From Brachypterus glaber (taxonomy: Eukaryota; Arthropoda; Insecta; Coleoptera; Kateretidae), in assembly GCA_958510825.1 (NCBI GenBank), contig OY294048.1, positions 14,959,589 to 15,023,588 on the forward strand: DNA of 64,000 nucleotides, given 5' to 3'. The position numbers and the translations under genes are program-made. This document shows, in pieces, positions 22,469 to 33,690 of this stretch (within the stretch, counting starts at the first letter, position 1; the number at the start of each line of letters is the position of its first letter). The notes below the pieces were generated by a model. The model had not been told where the DNA came from. It did no database searches and saw only the letters and a list, made by a program, of their open reading frames with translations.

Positions 22469-22756
22469 AAAACTATATAAAAAACAAGTTTTTAAACTTA
22501 AAACCCTTCTATTGATTACGTATTATGTATAACTAAAAAGTAGAAAACAAGATATACCAATTTACAAAAAAGAATTTTTTAAAAGAAAGGTTTTGGAATT
22601 TGTGATTTCTTTATTTTTGCCAACATTTCCAAAACCCTTCTTTTAAAAAATTCGTTTTTGTAAATTGGTATATCTTGTTTTCTACTTTTTAGTTATACAT
22701 AATACGTAATCAATTGAAGGGTTTTAAGTTTAAAAACTTGTTTTTTATATAGTTTT
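22469..22756. repeat. Near-perfect palindrome, ~128-bp arms
   Basis: The left arm 22,469-22,597 ('aaaactatataaaaaac...ggttttggaa') is mirrored by 22,627-22,756 with only a few mismatches, around a loop of about 30 bp ('tttgtgatttctttatttttgccaacat' region). The near identity of the arms implies a recent origin. Confidence 0.85.
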
Positions 22757-23567
22757 ATTTTCAAGTTTTTAGTTATAATTTATTAATGTGTGAAGCAACC
22801 CGGGAGTGAAACAGAGATTTTATGTAAAATTATATTGTCACCGGATATAAGCATATGTACCGAACTTTAGTGGGTAAAAGGAGTTAACTTAGCCGCATGG
22901 GGGGTGATGGGGGGGTTGACGGTTGTTTTTTTTTATAGTAAAATTTTATTATTATGGGATGAGTACGTAACTAAATTTTAATTTTAAATTAACTCACTTG
23001 GATAAAAAAAAAAGGTTTTTGATATTTTAGGGGTGGGGGTTGGGGGGTAAATTTTATATTAAATAATTTAGTTAGGGCAGATAAGCATGTATATTAAATT
23101 TCAGCTCTCTAAGTCTATTCTAAGTGGGTGAAAAAGCATTTGGCAAATTTGAGGACAAATATACCTATATATATGGAAGTGAAGTGAATAGAAGGGTTTT
23201 AAAAAGCGATATTTGGCTCAAAATTAATAAAATGGTTTTTTTCCGTGTAGGTATTTGGATTTAAAATAAAATATATTTGATAAAATTTCTAACCTATAAT
23301 AATTCTCCTCATAATTAATTAATGAACTAATTAATTAATTAATTCTATTAATAATTCAAAACGGTTAATATTTTGAAAAAGTAAGTACCTGAGTAATCAG
23401 TACTGAGAAAACTCAGTTCTCAAATAACAACTGTTAAAAACTATAAAAATAATATAATGACAAAGTATTAATTTGGTATGATTAATTAATATAATGTTTT
23501 TAGATTTTTGTGGAGTTTTACTGGCAGATTATTTGGTTTTTATGGTACTCGAGCAGAGTAGATAGTA
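22757..23567. other. No gene seen; G-rich patches
   Basis: G-runs at about 22,898-22,918 and 23,028-23,048 stand in AT-rich DNA. No coding frame or family recognised. Confidence 0.4.
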
Positions 23568-23797
23568 GATTCAGAAATAAGTTACAAAATTTTCAGGGGC
23601 GATTTTAGGTCATAAATATGAAAAAAACTTCCTATAAAGTTTGGTCCGGAAATGAGCCCTAAGGGAGGCACGACCCTCCTAAGGGTACATCTGAAAATTA
23701 GTTTTTATTTACTATCTCTGGACCCAACCTAGGAACTTTTTTTCATATTTTTGGACCTAGAATCGCCCCTTAAAATTTTGTAACTTATTTCTGAATC
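23568..23797. mobile_element. Palindromic MITE, GATTCAGAAATAAGTTAC ends
   Basis: Left 'gattcagaaataagttac' and right 'gtaacttatttctgaatc' are inverted, with arms of about 95 bp around 'gagggtcgtgcct'-like centre. A lone half-end is seen at about 2385-2410 ('aattcagaaataaggtac'). Confidence 0.8.
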
Positions 23798-24123
23798 ACC
23801 CTGTATATTAGTATACTATTATTTATTACTTGTTGTTTTTTTTTTTAATAGCACTAGCATTCAATATTGTTTTTCTTCAAGCTTACTAAAATGTTCATAT
23901 TTTATAACTGAACATACTAGTTAGAAGTGATCTATTTTTTTACAGTAAAAAAATAAGTTCATTGTTGTACGCCGTAAAAAAAGTTATTTAGCAAAACAAC
24001 CACTCTTTGACTTTGATGACAGCCATACTTCAAACTTGTATGTTTATTATGTAAACAGGTTTTTGACTCGAGATTCTGTGCAAAAACCTTGTGTGAAATT
24101 GATTTAAAATTATTGAAAAATTT

Positions 24124-24236
24124 ATGGTTTATACACCTACAAATCTCGCCGAAATTGAAAATGATATATTAGACAAGTTACCATCGAAATCGTGAAAAGT
24201 GTACGATTTAGCCTACGAAAAAAAATTAAAATGAGT
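24124..24236 (+). pseudogene. Possible N-terminus of a Crypton-type tyrosine recombinase, nonsense-mutated
   Basis: From ATG 24,124 the frame reads MVYTPTNLAEIENDILDKLP, then SKS-stop-KVYDLAYEKKLK-stop-VKEGL. The pattern 'LP-x-K-S-x-x-x-Y-x-x-x-Y-x-x-F-x-x-W' is typical of the N-terminal SAM-like segment of insect Crypton-like recombinases. Here the second stop sits where W is expected (TGA for TGG). Nothing of the catalytic domain follows. The assignment rests on this short motif only. Confidence 0.3.
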
Positions 24237-24364
24237 TAAGGAAGGTTTAAGTTTATTTCAAAAGGGTTTTATTGGCCTATTTTAATAAAAAAACATTCTT
24301 TATTACTGAATAAATTAAATTCAAAACTTAATATTTAAAAAAATATATATAGGATGCTTGAAGA

Positions 24365-24515
24365 AAAGATAGTATGTTTCACTTCACAGAGGAAAAGTGC
24401 TTGTTTTACTCGTCTGTAGTTTCCGGACTCCGCTTCGCGTCCTCCGTAAATTCTACAGACTGGTAAAAAAGCTTCACTTTTCCTCTTAGTTAAACAATAT
24501 ACTATTTTTATAAGG
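24365..24515. mobile_element. Hairpin MITE
   Basis: 'atagtatgtttcactt', 'gaggaaaagtg' and 'gtctgtag' on the left are mirrored by 'ctacagac', 'cacttttcctc' and 'aatatactat' on the right, around a GC-rich turn 'ggactccgcttcgcgtcc'. Confidence 0.65.
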
Positions 24516-24589
24516 GTAGGTATCTTATCAGTTTTTAATGATACAATTTAATTCAATTTGTAATTTAAAATATATCCTTCAAAGCTTTT

Positions 24590-25447
24590 TCTTTTTTTTA
24601 TGCCTTGGTTATTGTTAAGTATCCTTAATAAGATTTTACCAGAACTTAAAATAAATGACCAGATTATTTTGCCGGCAAGCGATACAAAGTTCCTCGGAAT
24701 CAATCTGGATGACAACTTAAGATGGGAACTCCAAGTAGATTCTGTCTGTAAAAAATTAAACAAGGCATACTATGCAATCTCCAAAGTTAAATCTATATTA
24801 CCTCCGGAGGGAGTACTTAACGTATACTATAGTTTAGTATTTAGCCACCTTACTTATAATATAATACTTTGGGGGTATGCAACCAATTGGGAACGGGTCT
24901 TTATTGCACAAAAAAGATTAATTCGGAAAATTTTTGACTTAAAATATAGAGAATCTTGTAGGGACACGTTCAGAAACAAAAATATACTAACGGTGCCGTG
25001 TGTATATATCTATAGATGCCTGGTAGTGGTTAGGGAAAATATGAACTTGTATAGAAGAAATTTAGACCTTCATGAATATGAAACTAGGGGCAGTAATGCA
25101 TTATGTATACCGCTTCATAGCACATCAAAATTTGAAAAATCTCTTAGTTACATAGGAGTTAAATTTTATAACAAGCTGCCGGACATCTATAGACGTATGC
25201 ACATGGTACAGTTTAAGAAAAAAATAAAAGAACTATTAGCAGAAAAAGCTTACTATAGTGTCCAGGAATTTTTGAGCGATAATTTTTAAAGTGTATTGTA
25301 TACGTATTTATGTTTTTTCTTTAAACTACTATTTTTTAAATGTATTCGTAATCAATTATTTATTATTATATTTTACTGACTTGTATATCCATCATAAGAT
25401 GGCTTTTATATGTATTTCAAACTATTAAACTATTATTAAACTATTAA
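24590..25447 (+). mobile_element. 5'-truncated non-LTR retrotransposon
   Basis: ORF end at 24,600-25,289, a 150-bp AT-rich 3' UTR, and a tail of 'actattaaactattattaaa' (25,420-25,447). The left boundary is where coding homology starts. Confidence 0.7.
24600..25289 (+). pseudogene. C-terminal part of jockey/CR1-like ORF2 (229 codons)
   Basis: The frame contains TKFLGINLDDNLRW (residues about 33-46), the standard 'KFLGV-x-LD-x-x-L-x-W' that follows the RT palm in non-LTR ORF2 proteins. It continues with YYAISKVKSILP, HLTYNIILWG and VFIAQKRLIRKIF, then VPCVYIYRCLVVV and FYNKLPDIYRR, and ends in YSVQEFLSDNF. That is the whole thumb and C-terminal region in order and uninterrupted. The endonuclease and the catalytic FADD box are absent, so it cannot reverse-transcribe. 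The first ATG (24,600) is incidental to truncation. The lack of stops over 690 nt suggests a fairly young insertion. Confidence 0.85.
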
Positions 25448-26160
25448 TACGAACTTTTTTTCATTTGTTTGGATTAGGGAATAATGTTTCAAGGAGACGC
25501 CAACTTCACGAATATGAAAAAGCCATTATGTAAATAGCAAAATCAATTTTCTATTAAAATTATTCAAGGATATATTTCGTATTTTGTATTGTTTTGTAAT
25601 TAACATTTTTATGCGAAGGACAAAATGGTCTATCATGAAGGAAAAATACTATTTATAACTTATAACGTAGAACGTAGTTGAATTCCTGAGAAAAAGAGGA
25701 AACATTCAATCTTAAATCCTAAAGGAAAAATGGAAAAGAGCGATTACTCGTAGTGAGGGGTGAAAAATCAAATTTTTCAGTTTTCTCAACTACAAAGACC
25801 AATTTTCCCCATTGCGGCAGTTGAACCGCCAAAAAAATATGCATATTGGCAAAACATTTAAAGGATCTACATTATAGATCATTGTCTAAAAATGTATGAA
25901 ATTTTTTTAGTGTATTTCTTCGATAATATTTAATTTTAATTTTAAAGAAATACTTTTATAACACCTTCATATTTCATTAATATTATTCTTATTAATTTAT
26001 TATTTCTATAAATGGAAATGCGTGCGTGATATGCATGATATGAATACTAATTATTATTACTCTGAGGATTAATTTATAATAGATACATTAACTAATTTAA
26101 AATTGCGATGTTGCTACTTACTATATTACCATAGATAAGTTTGATTTATGCCTGCGTCAA
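25448..26160. other. No gene seen
   Basis: AT-rich sequence without recognisable coding or repeat content. Confidence 0.4.
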
Positions 26161-26162
26161 TA

Positions 26163-26206
26163 AAAGAGAGAGCGAGCGAAAAAGAGGAGAGCGAGAGAGA
26201 GAGGAG

Positions 26207-26241
<35 letters not shown>

Positions 26242-26345
26242 TGAGAGAGAAAGGGAGAGAAAGAGAGAGACAGGGAGAGAAATACAGGGCAGAAAAAGGA
26301 GATGCAGAAAAAGGAGGTAAAGAAAGAGGAGAAATAGAAAAAGTA
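26163..26345. repeat. (GA)n-rich tract 1
   Basis: Imperfect GA/GAAA repeats, purest at 26,214-26,247. Long frames on either strand are low-complexity and not genes. Confidence 0.9.
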
Positions 26346-26357
26346 GTTAGATGGAGA

Positions 26358-27110
26358 ATACACTGCCCAGTAAAAGAGCTTTCCCATTTTATACCTCGCG
26401 TAAAATGGATTTTTTATTATTAGATTATTATTATCAGATTCTTTTTCAGCAACCTTAAAAATCCCAATTCACCAATTTTCACAAAAACTACACCCCACCC
26501 CTCAGTGGGTGAAATTAGAAAAATTTTATTAAAAGATTCAGTTTTAGCGACCTCAAAAACCACAATATATAATTTTCAAGAAAACTACCCCCTGCCTCTC
26601 AGGGGGTGGAGTAAGATTTTTTTATTATCAGATTCACTTTCAGCAACCTGAAAAACCCCAATATACCAATTTTCACTAAAACTAACCCCTGCCCCTTTGG
26701 GAGTGGAGAATTTTTTATACTCAGATTCACTTTCAGAATCCTCAAAACCCTGAATATACCAATTTTCACTAAAACTACCAAAAGTCCAACCCCTCAGGGG
26801 GTGGATTTAGATTTTTTTTATTATCAGATTTACTTTCAGCAACATCAAAAACCCCAATATACCAATTTTTACGAAAACCACCCCCCACCCCTCAGGGTGT
26901 GAAATTAGAAAAAAATATCAGATTCATATTCGCCAACCCCAAAAACAACTATATACCAATTTTGACGAAAATATTGTAGATATTTAAAAATATTTACTCC
27001 CTCACCCCCTCGGAGGTGGAGTTAGGAAAAATTTATTATCAGATTCAATTTCAGCAACGTCAAAACCCCCTATAAGCAATTTTCCAATTTTTCTAAAAAA
27101 AATGTATTTT
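26358..27110 (+). repeat. Degenerate ~95-110-bp tandem array, copy 2 (about 7 units)
   Basis: The leader CACTGCCCAGTAAAAGAGCT is identical to that at 1877. Units start near 26,409, 26,525, 26,617, 26,712, 26,812, 26,920 and 27,030. Each has 'ttattatcagattca', 'ccccaatataccaatttt' and a 'CCCCTGCCCCTCAGGGGGTG'-like C/G hairpin. Confidence 0.85.
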
Positions 27111-27275
27111 TCTCCATTTGCCCCCCTTGTCGCACCACAATGTTCATCAAAAACAATCCCGAGCTAGAACTTTTGGTATGTCAAATTTCAAGCCTCTAGC
27201 TTAAAGCGTCCTTAAGTTATCGTGCCCACAATATTTCCCGGACAGACCGATCGACCGACCGACAATTTATTTTTT
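27111..27275 (+). repeat. GTTATCG-motif dispersed repeat, copy
   Basis: 'gcgtccttaagttatcgtgc' is followed by 'ccacaa', 'cccggacaga' and a CCGA run (27,210-27,270). It directly continues the array before it. Confidence 0.7.
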
Positions 27276-27412
27276 TGCTTGAAATTGATTTATATGGACA
27301 TAAAACGTCATAAAACGCAAAAATTCGCAAAAAAAAAATTAAAACTTATTGCACGAATACAAGGCTTTCCGAAATTTTGAAAATTTTCAAAATGGGAAAG
27401 CAAAAAGTAGAT

Positions 27413-27759
<347 letters not shown>

Positions 27760-28130
27760 TGAATGTAAAAAAAGACCTTCAAATAAAGTATCCATTACAT
27801 CCACGAGGAAAATAGGGATAAATAGGGATGCGTGTTTCTCTAAGTAAATAAACAAAGAATACGTGGAGCCTCATTTCTTTGTTCACTTAAGATAATTGCA
27901 AAATTTCATCAAATTGAAGTAGAAACATAAAGTCGGTGATACTGCAATAAGTGCACAGATAAAAACAAGACGTGAAAATATATAATGCTACGCATTCACA
28001 GTGGATGCTATAATATGTAAATGTAATATTATTACATTTACCCAAATAAACGTAAGTTAAAATTGTTTGAAACGCAAAAAAATATTGGTTCATTAAAAAA
28101 AAATAATTAAAAAATATATATTTTTCAAAT

Positions 28131-28388
28131 CACGAAAAAATAAAATCAGGAACCAAGGACACGTGTCTTTGTATATGTTCAAAGCCTTGTTTCAAGGCTG
28201 GCATTTTCTTGAACCAAAGTCAATGTCCTTGAATGAAGAGCACTGGTTTTGGAATAAAAATCCGAGCTCTTTATTCAAGGACATTGATTTTGGTTCAAGA
28301 AAATGCCAGCCTTAAAACAAGAGAATATGGCTTTGAACATATCCAAAGACACGTGTCCTTGATTCAAGGAATCCGTTTTTTCTATGTG
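28131..28388. mobile_element. Hairpin MITE, copy 2 (family with 17,714)
   Basis: 'accaaggacacgtgtcttt', 'cttgtttcaaggctggcatt' and 'caatgtccttgaatgaag' on the left are mirrored on the right, ending 'gacacgtgtccttgattcaa'. The arms are better preserved than in the 17.7-kb copy. Confidence 0.85.
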
Positions 28389-28479
28389 CTGCAACAACTT
28401 TTTTTTCTTTTTTCAAAAAAGTTTCTTTTTTCGTTAAACGAAAAATAAATTTAAAAAAATATGTTTTTGAAAATAAATT

Positions 28480-28690
28480 GTTTTTACCCCATTTTACCCC
28501 ATTTTACACCCTTACCTCAACCCGATTTTTACGAAAAGCAATCATAGCCTAAAACTTTGGATAATCAACCAGTGGTCCAAATTTGAATTCTTTAGCCGAA
28601 AGCGTTCTTGAGTTATCGTGGTCACAAATTTCCCAGACATACAGACCGACAGACCGACCTACGGACAGACATTTTTTTTTGGACGTAAAG
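28480..28690 (+). repeat. GTTATCG-motif dispersed repeat, copy
   Basis: 'cttacctcaacccgattttt', 'gcctaaaactttggataatc' and 'gcgttcttgagttatcgtgg' precede 'tcacaaatttcccagacata' and a GACA/GACC run. Confidence 0.8.
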
Positions 28691-28757
28691 AAAAGCAATA
28701 ATTTTTTTTTTGGGATCATTGTTATCGTAAGCGTCACTTTTTTTTGGGACACTTTTT

Positions 28758-28817
28758 CGTAACGGTTCTAGCCGTAACGGTTTCAGTCGTAACGGTTTTA
28801 GTCGTAACGGTTTCAGC
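28758..28817. repeat. 15-bp tandem repeat, four copies
   Basis: CGTAACGGTTTCAGT-type units start at 28,758, 28,773, 28,788 and 28,803. Confidence 0.9.
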
Positions 28818-28854
28818 CCTCTACCCCCCGTCTAAAACATATTAATGTTAAAAC

Positions 28855-29493
28855 CAGGGGCGCCAGCAGGATTTTTGATGGGGGGGGGGAGGGGCAAGCC
28901 TATTCGGCTTTTAAGAAACATTACAATAAAAAGTTTTTGCAAAATTGTCAAAAAGGACCAATTTTTCCTGGGTGGGCTGAGGGGGCTAATATATAACTGG
29001 TTGAGTGGTATCATGATTTTAAATGCTCAAACACAGTATTTAGGGCCGCAGGCGAAATTTTTTAGAAATTTTAAGGTAGCGTATTTTCCAAAATTTCATA
29101 TGCAATTATTTAATAAAATCTATTAACAAATATTGTGATATTAAAATTTTGAAAATCAAGTTATGCGCCGAACGCGATTTTTTTTTTAATTTTTTAGTTC
29201 ACGTATACCCCTATACAATAATTTAAAAATAAAATTATTTTTAAAATTTTTAGGAATATTTAGGTTTCGCATTTCTCAGATAAAGGTATGCAAATTATTG
29301 AATAGAATATATTAATTAAAATTGTTGTATTGTTTTAAATACAAGTTTCTCATGGACTTGCGTTTTGTAATCATTTTCAGCGCCGCAGGCATTTTTTTTT
29401 TAGAAATCTGAATAGCCACTTTAGAATTGTTGAAAACCAAACGAAATAATATATTATTTGAAAAGCCACCCCTGCCCCCTCGGGGCGGCCATG
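28855..29493. mobile_element. hAT MITE with perfect 8-bp target duplication GTTAAAAC
   Basis: GTTAAAAC at 28,847-28,854 and again at 29,494-29,501 bracket a 639-bp element. Its ends are CAGGGGCGCC and, inverted, CATGGCCGCC. An 8-bp duplication with CA-starting short inverted ends is the hAT signature. G-runs follow the left end. The interior has 'gccgcaggcgaaatttt' near 29,046 and 'cgccgcaggc' near 29,382, a motif shared with the larger hAT at 39.9 kb. No transposase frame is present. Confidence 0.85.
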
Positions 29494-29501
29494 GTTAAAA
29501 C

Positions 29502-29809
29502 ATAACCCTCCTTTCACGTTGCTATAGTCGGGTAAAAAATATATATTATTATACTTAGCACAGTATCAAACTCACAATAAAATTTAATATTTTAACAATT
29601 TCAACATTGACCTAGTTCCTACTTGTTTTGCACTCCTTTCGTCCAGTGGCGAACGAAACATAAGGATAGGTCTGCAAAACCCGACCGGATCCCACACTGA
29701 GTCCCCCTGCTAATCATGACTTTGTTTTATTTTGGTTAGATTGACTCCTTTTTTTATTTTTACTCGTTGTTGACATATTATTTGATGGCCCCTTTTTTAT
29801 ATTTTTTCT
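29502..29809. other. No gene seen
   Basis: AT-rich sequence with no recognised family or frame. Confidence 0.4.
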
Positions 29810-30310
29810 ATTTTGCTACTCTTAGAGGCTCATAATCACATGCATTTTGCGTGTTCTTATAGGCCCATAAGAGGTCTCTACATTTTTTTCTTTTGAGTTG
29901 GCAACAGACAAAATCCTATCGCTTGACGTTTTCCGTGCAAATGTTAACTTTAAACTTTAATTTTCTATAAAATTTTGTGTTTACGTTATTTTTTATCGTG
30001 TTAAAATTGTGGCTTGGTTGTGGTGGTGAAAAAGAGAAGACATTACTATAAAATATATCAAAATATCATTTGTTCTTAGAATTTTAAACATGGCGAAGAC
30101 TGTAATGCCAACTAGAAACAAAAATCCCTAAATCAGTCATCAATTTAAATGTAAGTTTTTGGAGCAAAATAGAAAAAATTGTATAAATCACTCGTTTCAT
30201 AACACGTTTTTAGCTCACTAGTACTTTAGAAAACTCTTCGCAAGCGGCTCGTTTTCTAAACTTGTACTCGTGCGCTAAAAACGTATGTTATGAATGTACT
30301 TTAATATACT
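29810..30310 (+). repeat. Dispersed repeat R1, copy 1, ending in a hairpin
   Basis: 'aatcacatgcattttgcgtg', 'ttcttataggcccataagag' and 'aaatatatcaaaatatcatt' are shared in order with 32,218, 53,030 and (inverted) 44,535. The end is a hairpin of about 100 nt centred near 30,240 ('cttcgcaagcggctcg') and followed by 'ctttaatatactat'. Confidence 0.85.
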
Positions 30311-30623
30311 ATTACGTCCTAAGAGGCCAGTCCCATTTCGACAATCAGTTTCTTATTATGAAGGAATAAATATTCTAGAAATTCCTTTTAAAAGTGCTCT
30401 AACTCACGTAGGATACCATTTTATATAAATGTTAGAAAAATAGAAAATTTTCCTCAAAATTATAATTTTTTATAATTTTTTTACTAAATAAATGAAAATC
30501 GTGCAAAAATTGCCTTAATCTAATTTTGATGTACGCAGATTTGTAATCCAGAGAAACTCTATAGTCGTCATCAACATTTGTGCCAGGGGTAAAGCTTTTT
30601 TCTTCGCTTTAGAGGTGATGACG

Positions 30624-31829
30624 CACTATGGGACGAACCGGGCCGTAAGCCGGACATCATACTTTTCTTGAAAACGATAACTGGGATTTTGATAAAATTT
30701 GGTATGCAGCCATTTTTAGGTACGACAAAGCATTTTAACTAGGTATTGTTTTTGGGAAAAAATCTGGAAATCTGGAAAATCTGGAAAACTTAAAAAAAAT
30801 TAAATTTATTTTTCTTTTATATGGTTAATTACCATTTAGTGTACAAAAAAGATATTTAGCTATGTATTTAATACGGTTTCGAAAAAAATCTGCAAAATGT
30901 GTGTAACTTGTAAAATTATAATTTTAGCTAATAAATTTGGCTTTTTCGAGAAAAAGTAAAACATTTAGCCAAGTATTGAGTATGAAAATATTCTCGAAAA
31001 ATTTCGAAAAAAAAAAAAAAATAAAAAAAATTATTTTTTCAAAAAAAACATTTTTTCGAAAAAAAAAATTCAAAAAAAATCGGGGGGATTATTAAAAAAA
31101 AAAAAAACAATAGGGATCATCCCCTGATAGAACTTGATTTTTCCTGAAAATTTTGAGTCGATCGGATTATTCGTTCTTGAGTTATCTTGTCCACAAAAAA
31201 GTGACATGGCACGGACAGACGGGCGGATAAACAGACGCTTACGGGCCGTGAATAGTATAATAACGTAATTTCCCAATAAATTTATCCACCACAAAGAATA
31301 TCTGTAAAAGTCTATGTAAAAAGTAATTTTTTTTTAGTTGTTTTTTAACACAAAAATTTAAATTAAAGGGGTTCTGGGGTCTTCTGGGGTCTGATATTTA
31401 CATCATTTTTTTCCTTACTTAGTCCACTATATTGTAGTACTAACAAATGTGCGGGACTTTGCGGGACTTTAACGAAAAACATTTAAATGTCGGAAAATTA
31501 AAAAAAAATCGATAAAACAAAAAATAGGAGATGTACATAATATTTTATTTTTTTATATAATACACTTTAATGTTGTTATTATTACGCAATTAATAGGAAA
31601 AGATTATATTGTATGATAAGAAAAAAAAAAGACTACAAATTTTCGTAGGCATAATTTAGACATCTATATAAGCGCTAATTTTTCTGGCTAACCTTAATTA
31701 TACATGAAAATTTTGCCTGCACTCAATGTATAATATGATTAAATATAATAAAACCAAATTTAAACCCCTATTTTTGAATTTTTGTTTTTTACCCGATGTC
31801 CAACCTATGGCCCGGTTCGTTCCATAGTG
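30624..31829. mobile_element. Transib-like non-autonomous element, both ends present
   Basis: The left CACTATGGGACGAACCGGGC and, inverted, the right CACTATGGAACGAACCGGGC are terminal inverted repeats of about 38 bp ending in 'ggacatc'. The 5 bp outside are tgacg on the left and tgtcg on the right, close to a 5-bp duplication with one change, as expected of Transib. The interior parallels the 6.27-kb copy ('taattaccatttag', 'gcgggactttgcgggacttt') and includes a GTTATC-motif repeat near 31,160-31,250. No transposase is left. Confidence 0.7.
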
Positions 31830-32217
31830 TGTCGAGGGCTTTTTTTTAGTCACCAAAATTTCTGCCACCAGGGTTAAAAATTTTTTTCACTAGTTGCTGC
31901 CGTTTTTTATGTTTTTTTCCGAGCTGACCAAAAGCCTAGAGCTGCCCCTGCTACTATCACAACCTGATCATAATTTGTATTGTTATTTTCATCCATCTTA
32001 AACCTCATTTAAGACTACCGTGTACGGAATTATATTTTTGCGTGAGACTAATCATTAGTGTTAGATTTTAGTGTTTCTTACAACTGACAGTTAATCAAGG
32101 TTCATTTAAATAAAATTTTGTAAATAGTTGTACAAAAATACAATAAAATAATTAATTTAATTAGGGTGTTTTACTTTTGCTAAGGAAAGTCTAACTTCGC
32201 GTTAGTAAATTTTTTTT
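31830..32217. other. No gene seen
   Basis: AT-rich, no recognised family or frame. Confidence 0.4.
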
Positions 32218-32690
32218 TTCTATTTTGGTACTCTTATAAGCTCATAATCACACGCATTTTGCGTGTTCTTATAGGCCCATAAGAGGTCTCTACTTTTTTT
32301 CTGTTGGGTTGGCAACATAGAAAAGCCTATCTCTTGACGTTTTGCGCAAATGTCAATGTCGATTTAAAGTTTAATTTTTTACAAAATTTTGTGTTTGGGT
32401 TATTTTTTACCGTGTTAAAATTGTGGACTAGTTAATTGCAGTGAAACAAGAAGAGCTCACTGTAAAATATATCAAAATATCATTTGTTCTTAGAATATTA
32501 AACATAGTGTAAACTGTAATGCCAATCCAAAACAAAAATCCCTCAGTCATCAATTTAAATGTAAGTTTTTTAAATATTAGAGCAAAATAGAAAACACGTT
32601 TTTAGTGCACGAGTACAAGTTTAGAAAACGAGCCGCTTGCGGCGAGTTTTCTAAAGTACATATGTTATGAAACTAGTACTTTAATATACT
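32218..32690 (+). repeat. Dispersed repeat R1, copy 2, terminal hairpin inverted
   Basis: Same block order as 29,810 and 53,030. The terminal hairpin here runs 'cgagtacaagtttagaaaac', 'gagccgcttgcggcgag', 'ttttctaaagt', which is the reverse complement of that part in the other copies, while the flanking 'cacgtttttag' and 'gttatgaaactagtac' keep their orientation. Confidence 0.85.
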
Positions 32691-32815
32691 ATAAAAATTT
32701 TTATTGATTTTTTTTTATGTTTTTCAATGCTTTATATTCAAAAAATATGATTTCAGTCAAAAAAATAATTGCAACATAAAGTATAATTTATACAGAATTT
32801 AAAATATGCTGTATT

Positions 32816-33314
32816 TACGTCGCACAGGAATTTTCAAGGTTTTTTATTTCAAAACTCCAGAAGACGGTCATTTTTGAATCGGTCTTCCTATTTTTTTGTT
32901 AAAGCAATTGTTAAGACTTGTACTTTCATAACCCACTGCTACAAATTTGACTTGAGGCATAACAATTGTGTGCTGAGAGGTTAAGTTGTCAAATTACAAT
33001 TTTTTCATTTATTTCAGTGAAGAATATTTAGGGTTTTTGAGGTTGCTAAAAAATTAAAATTTAAAATGGCGCATCCAATATGGCGTCGCAATTTTAAAAT
33101 TGGCGCCCGTCATATTAAATCAGTTGTAATCTGACAACTTAACCTCTCAGCACTCAATTGTTGTGTCTCAAATCAAATTTGTAGCAGTAGGTTATGACAG
33201 TACAAGTTTTATCTAACAAGTTCTTTTAAAAAAAAAATAGTAAGATCGATTCCAAATTGACGTGCTTCTGGAATTTTGACATAAAAAACCTTGAAAATTC
33301 CCATGTGCGTCGGT
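32816..33314. mobile_element. Foldback element with ~190-bp arms
   Basis: 'aattttcaaggttttttat', 'cataacccactgctacaaat' and 'ctgagaggttaagttgtca' on the left are mirrored by the right half. The loop holds 'aaaatggcgcatccaatatg'. Confidence 0.8.
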
Positions 33315-33354
33315 TATAGTGACAATATTTAATCTGAACGACTGTTTGATTGAT

Positions 33355-33500
33355 TCAATGATAAAAAAATCAATCTGTCTCTCCGAAAAATTTGGATCCA
33401 CGATAGCTCTAGAACGCTTTGAGCTAAAGTATTTAAATATTTTATGCAAAGTTCTAGGCTGGGATTATTTTTGGTAAAAATCTGGGTGGGTCAAGGTTAT
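33355..33500 (-). repeat. GTTATCG-motif dispersed repeat, minus-strand copy
   Basis: Read on the minus strand it has 'accaaaaataatcccagcct', 'agaactttgca', 'tagctcaaagcgttctagag' and a GACAGA end. It resembles the copies at 28,480 and 63,540. Confidence 0.65.
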
Positions 33501-33570
33501 AAAATAGGGTAAACCTGTTTATCTTTAAAGAAATATTTTTCAAAAAGTACAAATAACCAGACTGAATCTT

Positions 33571-33690
33571 GGACCATGATGGATTGATACATAAGAATGC
33601 GATGCCGTGATTGGCTTGATTCGCCGCCATGTATCTTGTAAGCCAATCACGGCATCGCAATCTTATGTTTTATGTTCTTATGCAAGCTTC
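33571..33690. mobile_element. Hairpin MITE, copy 1 (family with 55,570)
   Basis: 'acataagaatgcgatgccg' plus 'tgattggctt' is mirrored by 'aagccaatca' plus 'cggcatcgcaatcttatgt', around a loop of about 22 nt. Confidence 0.85.

Noticed and set aside
26148..26423. 91-codon charged frame over the first GA tract
   Set aside because: Low-complexity Arg/Glu translation of the microsatellite.
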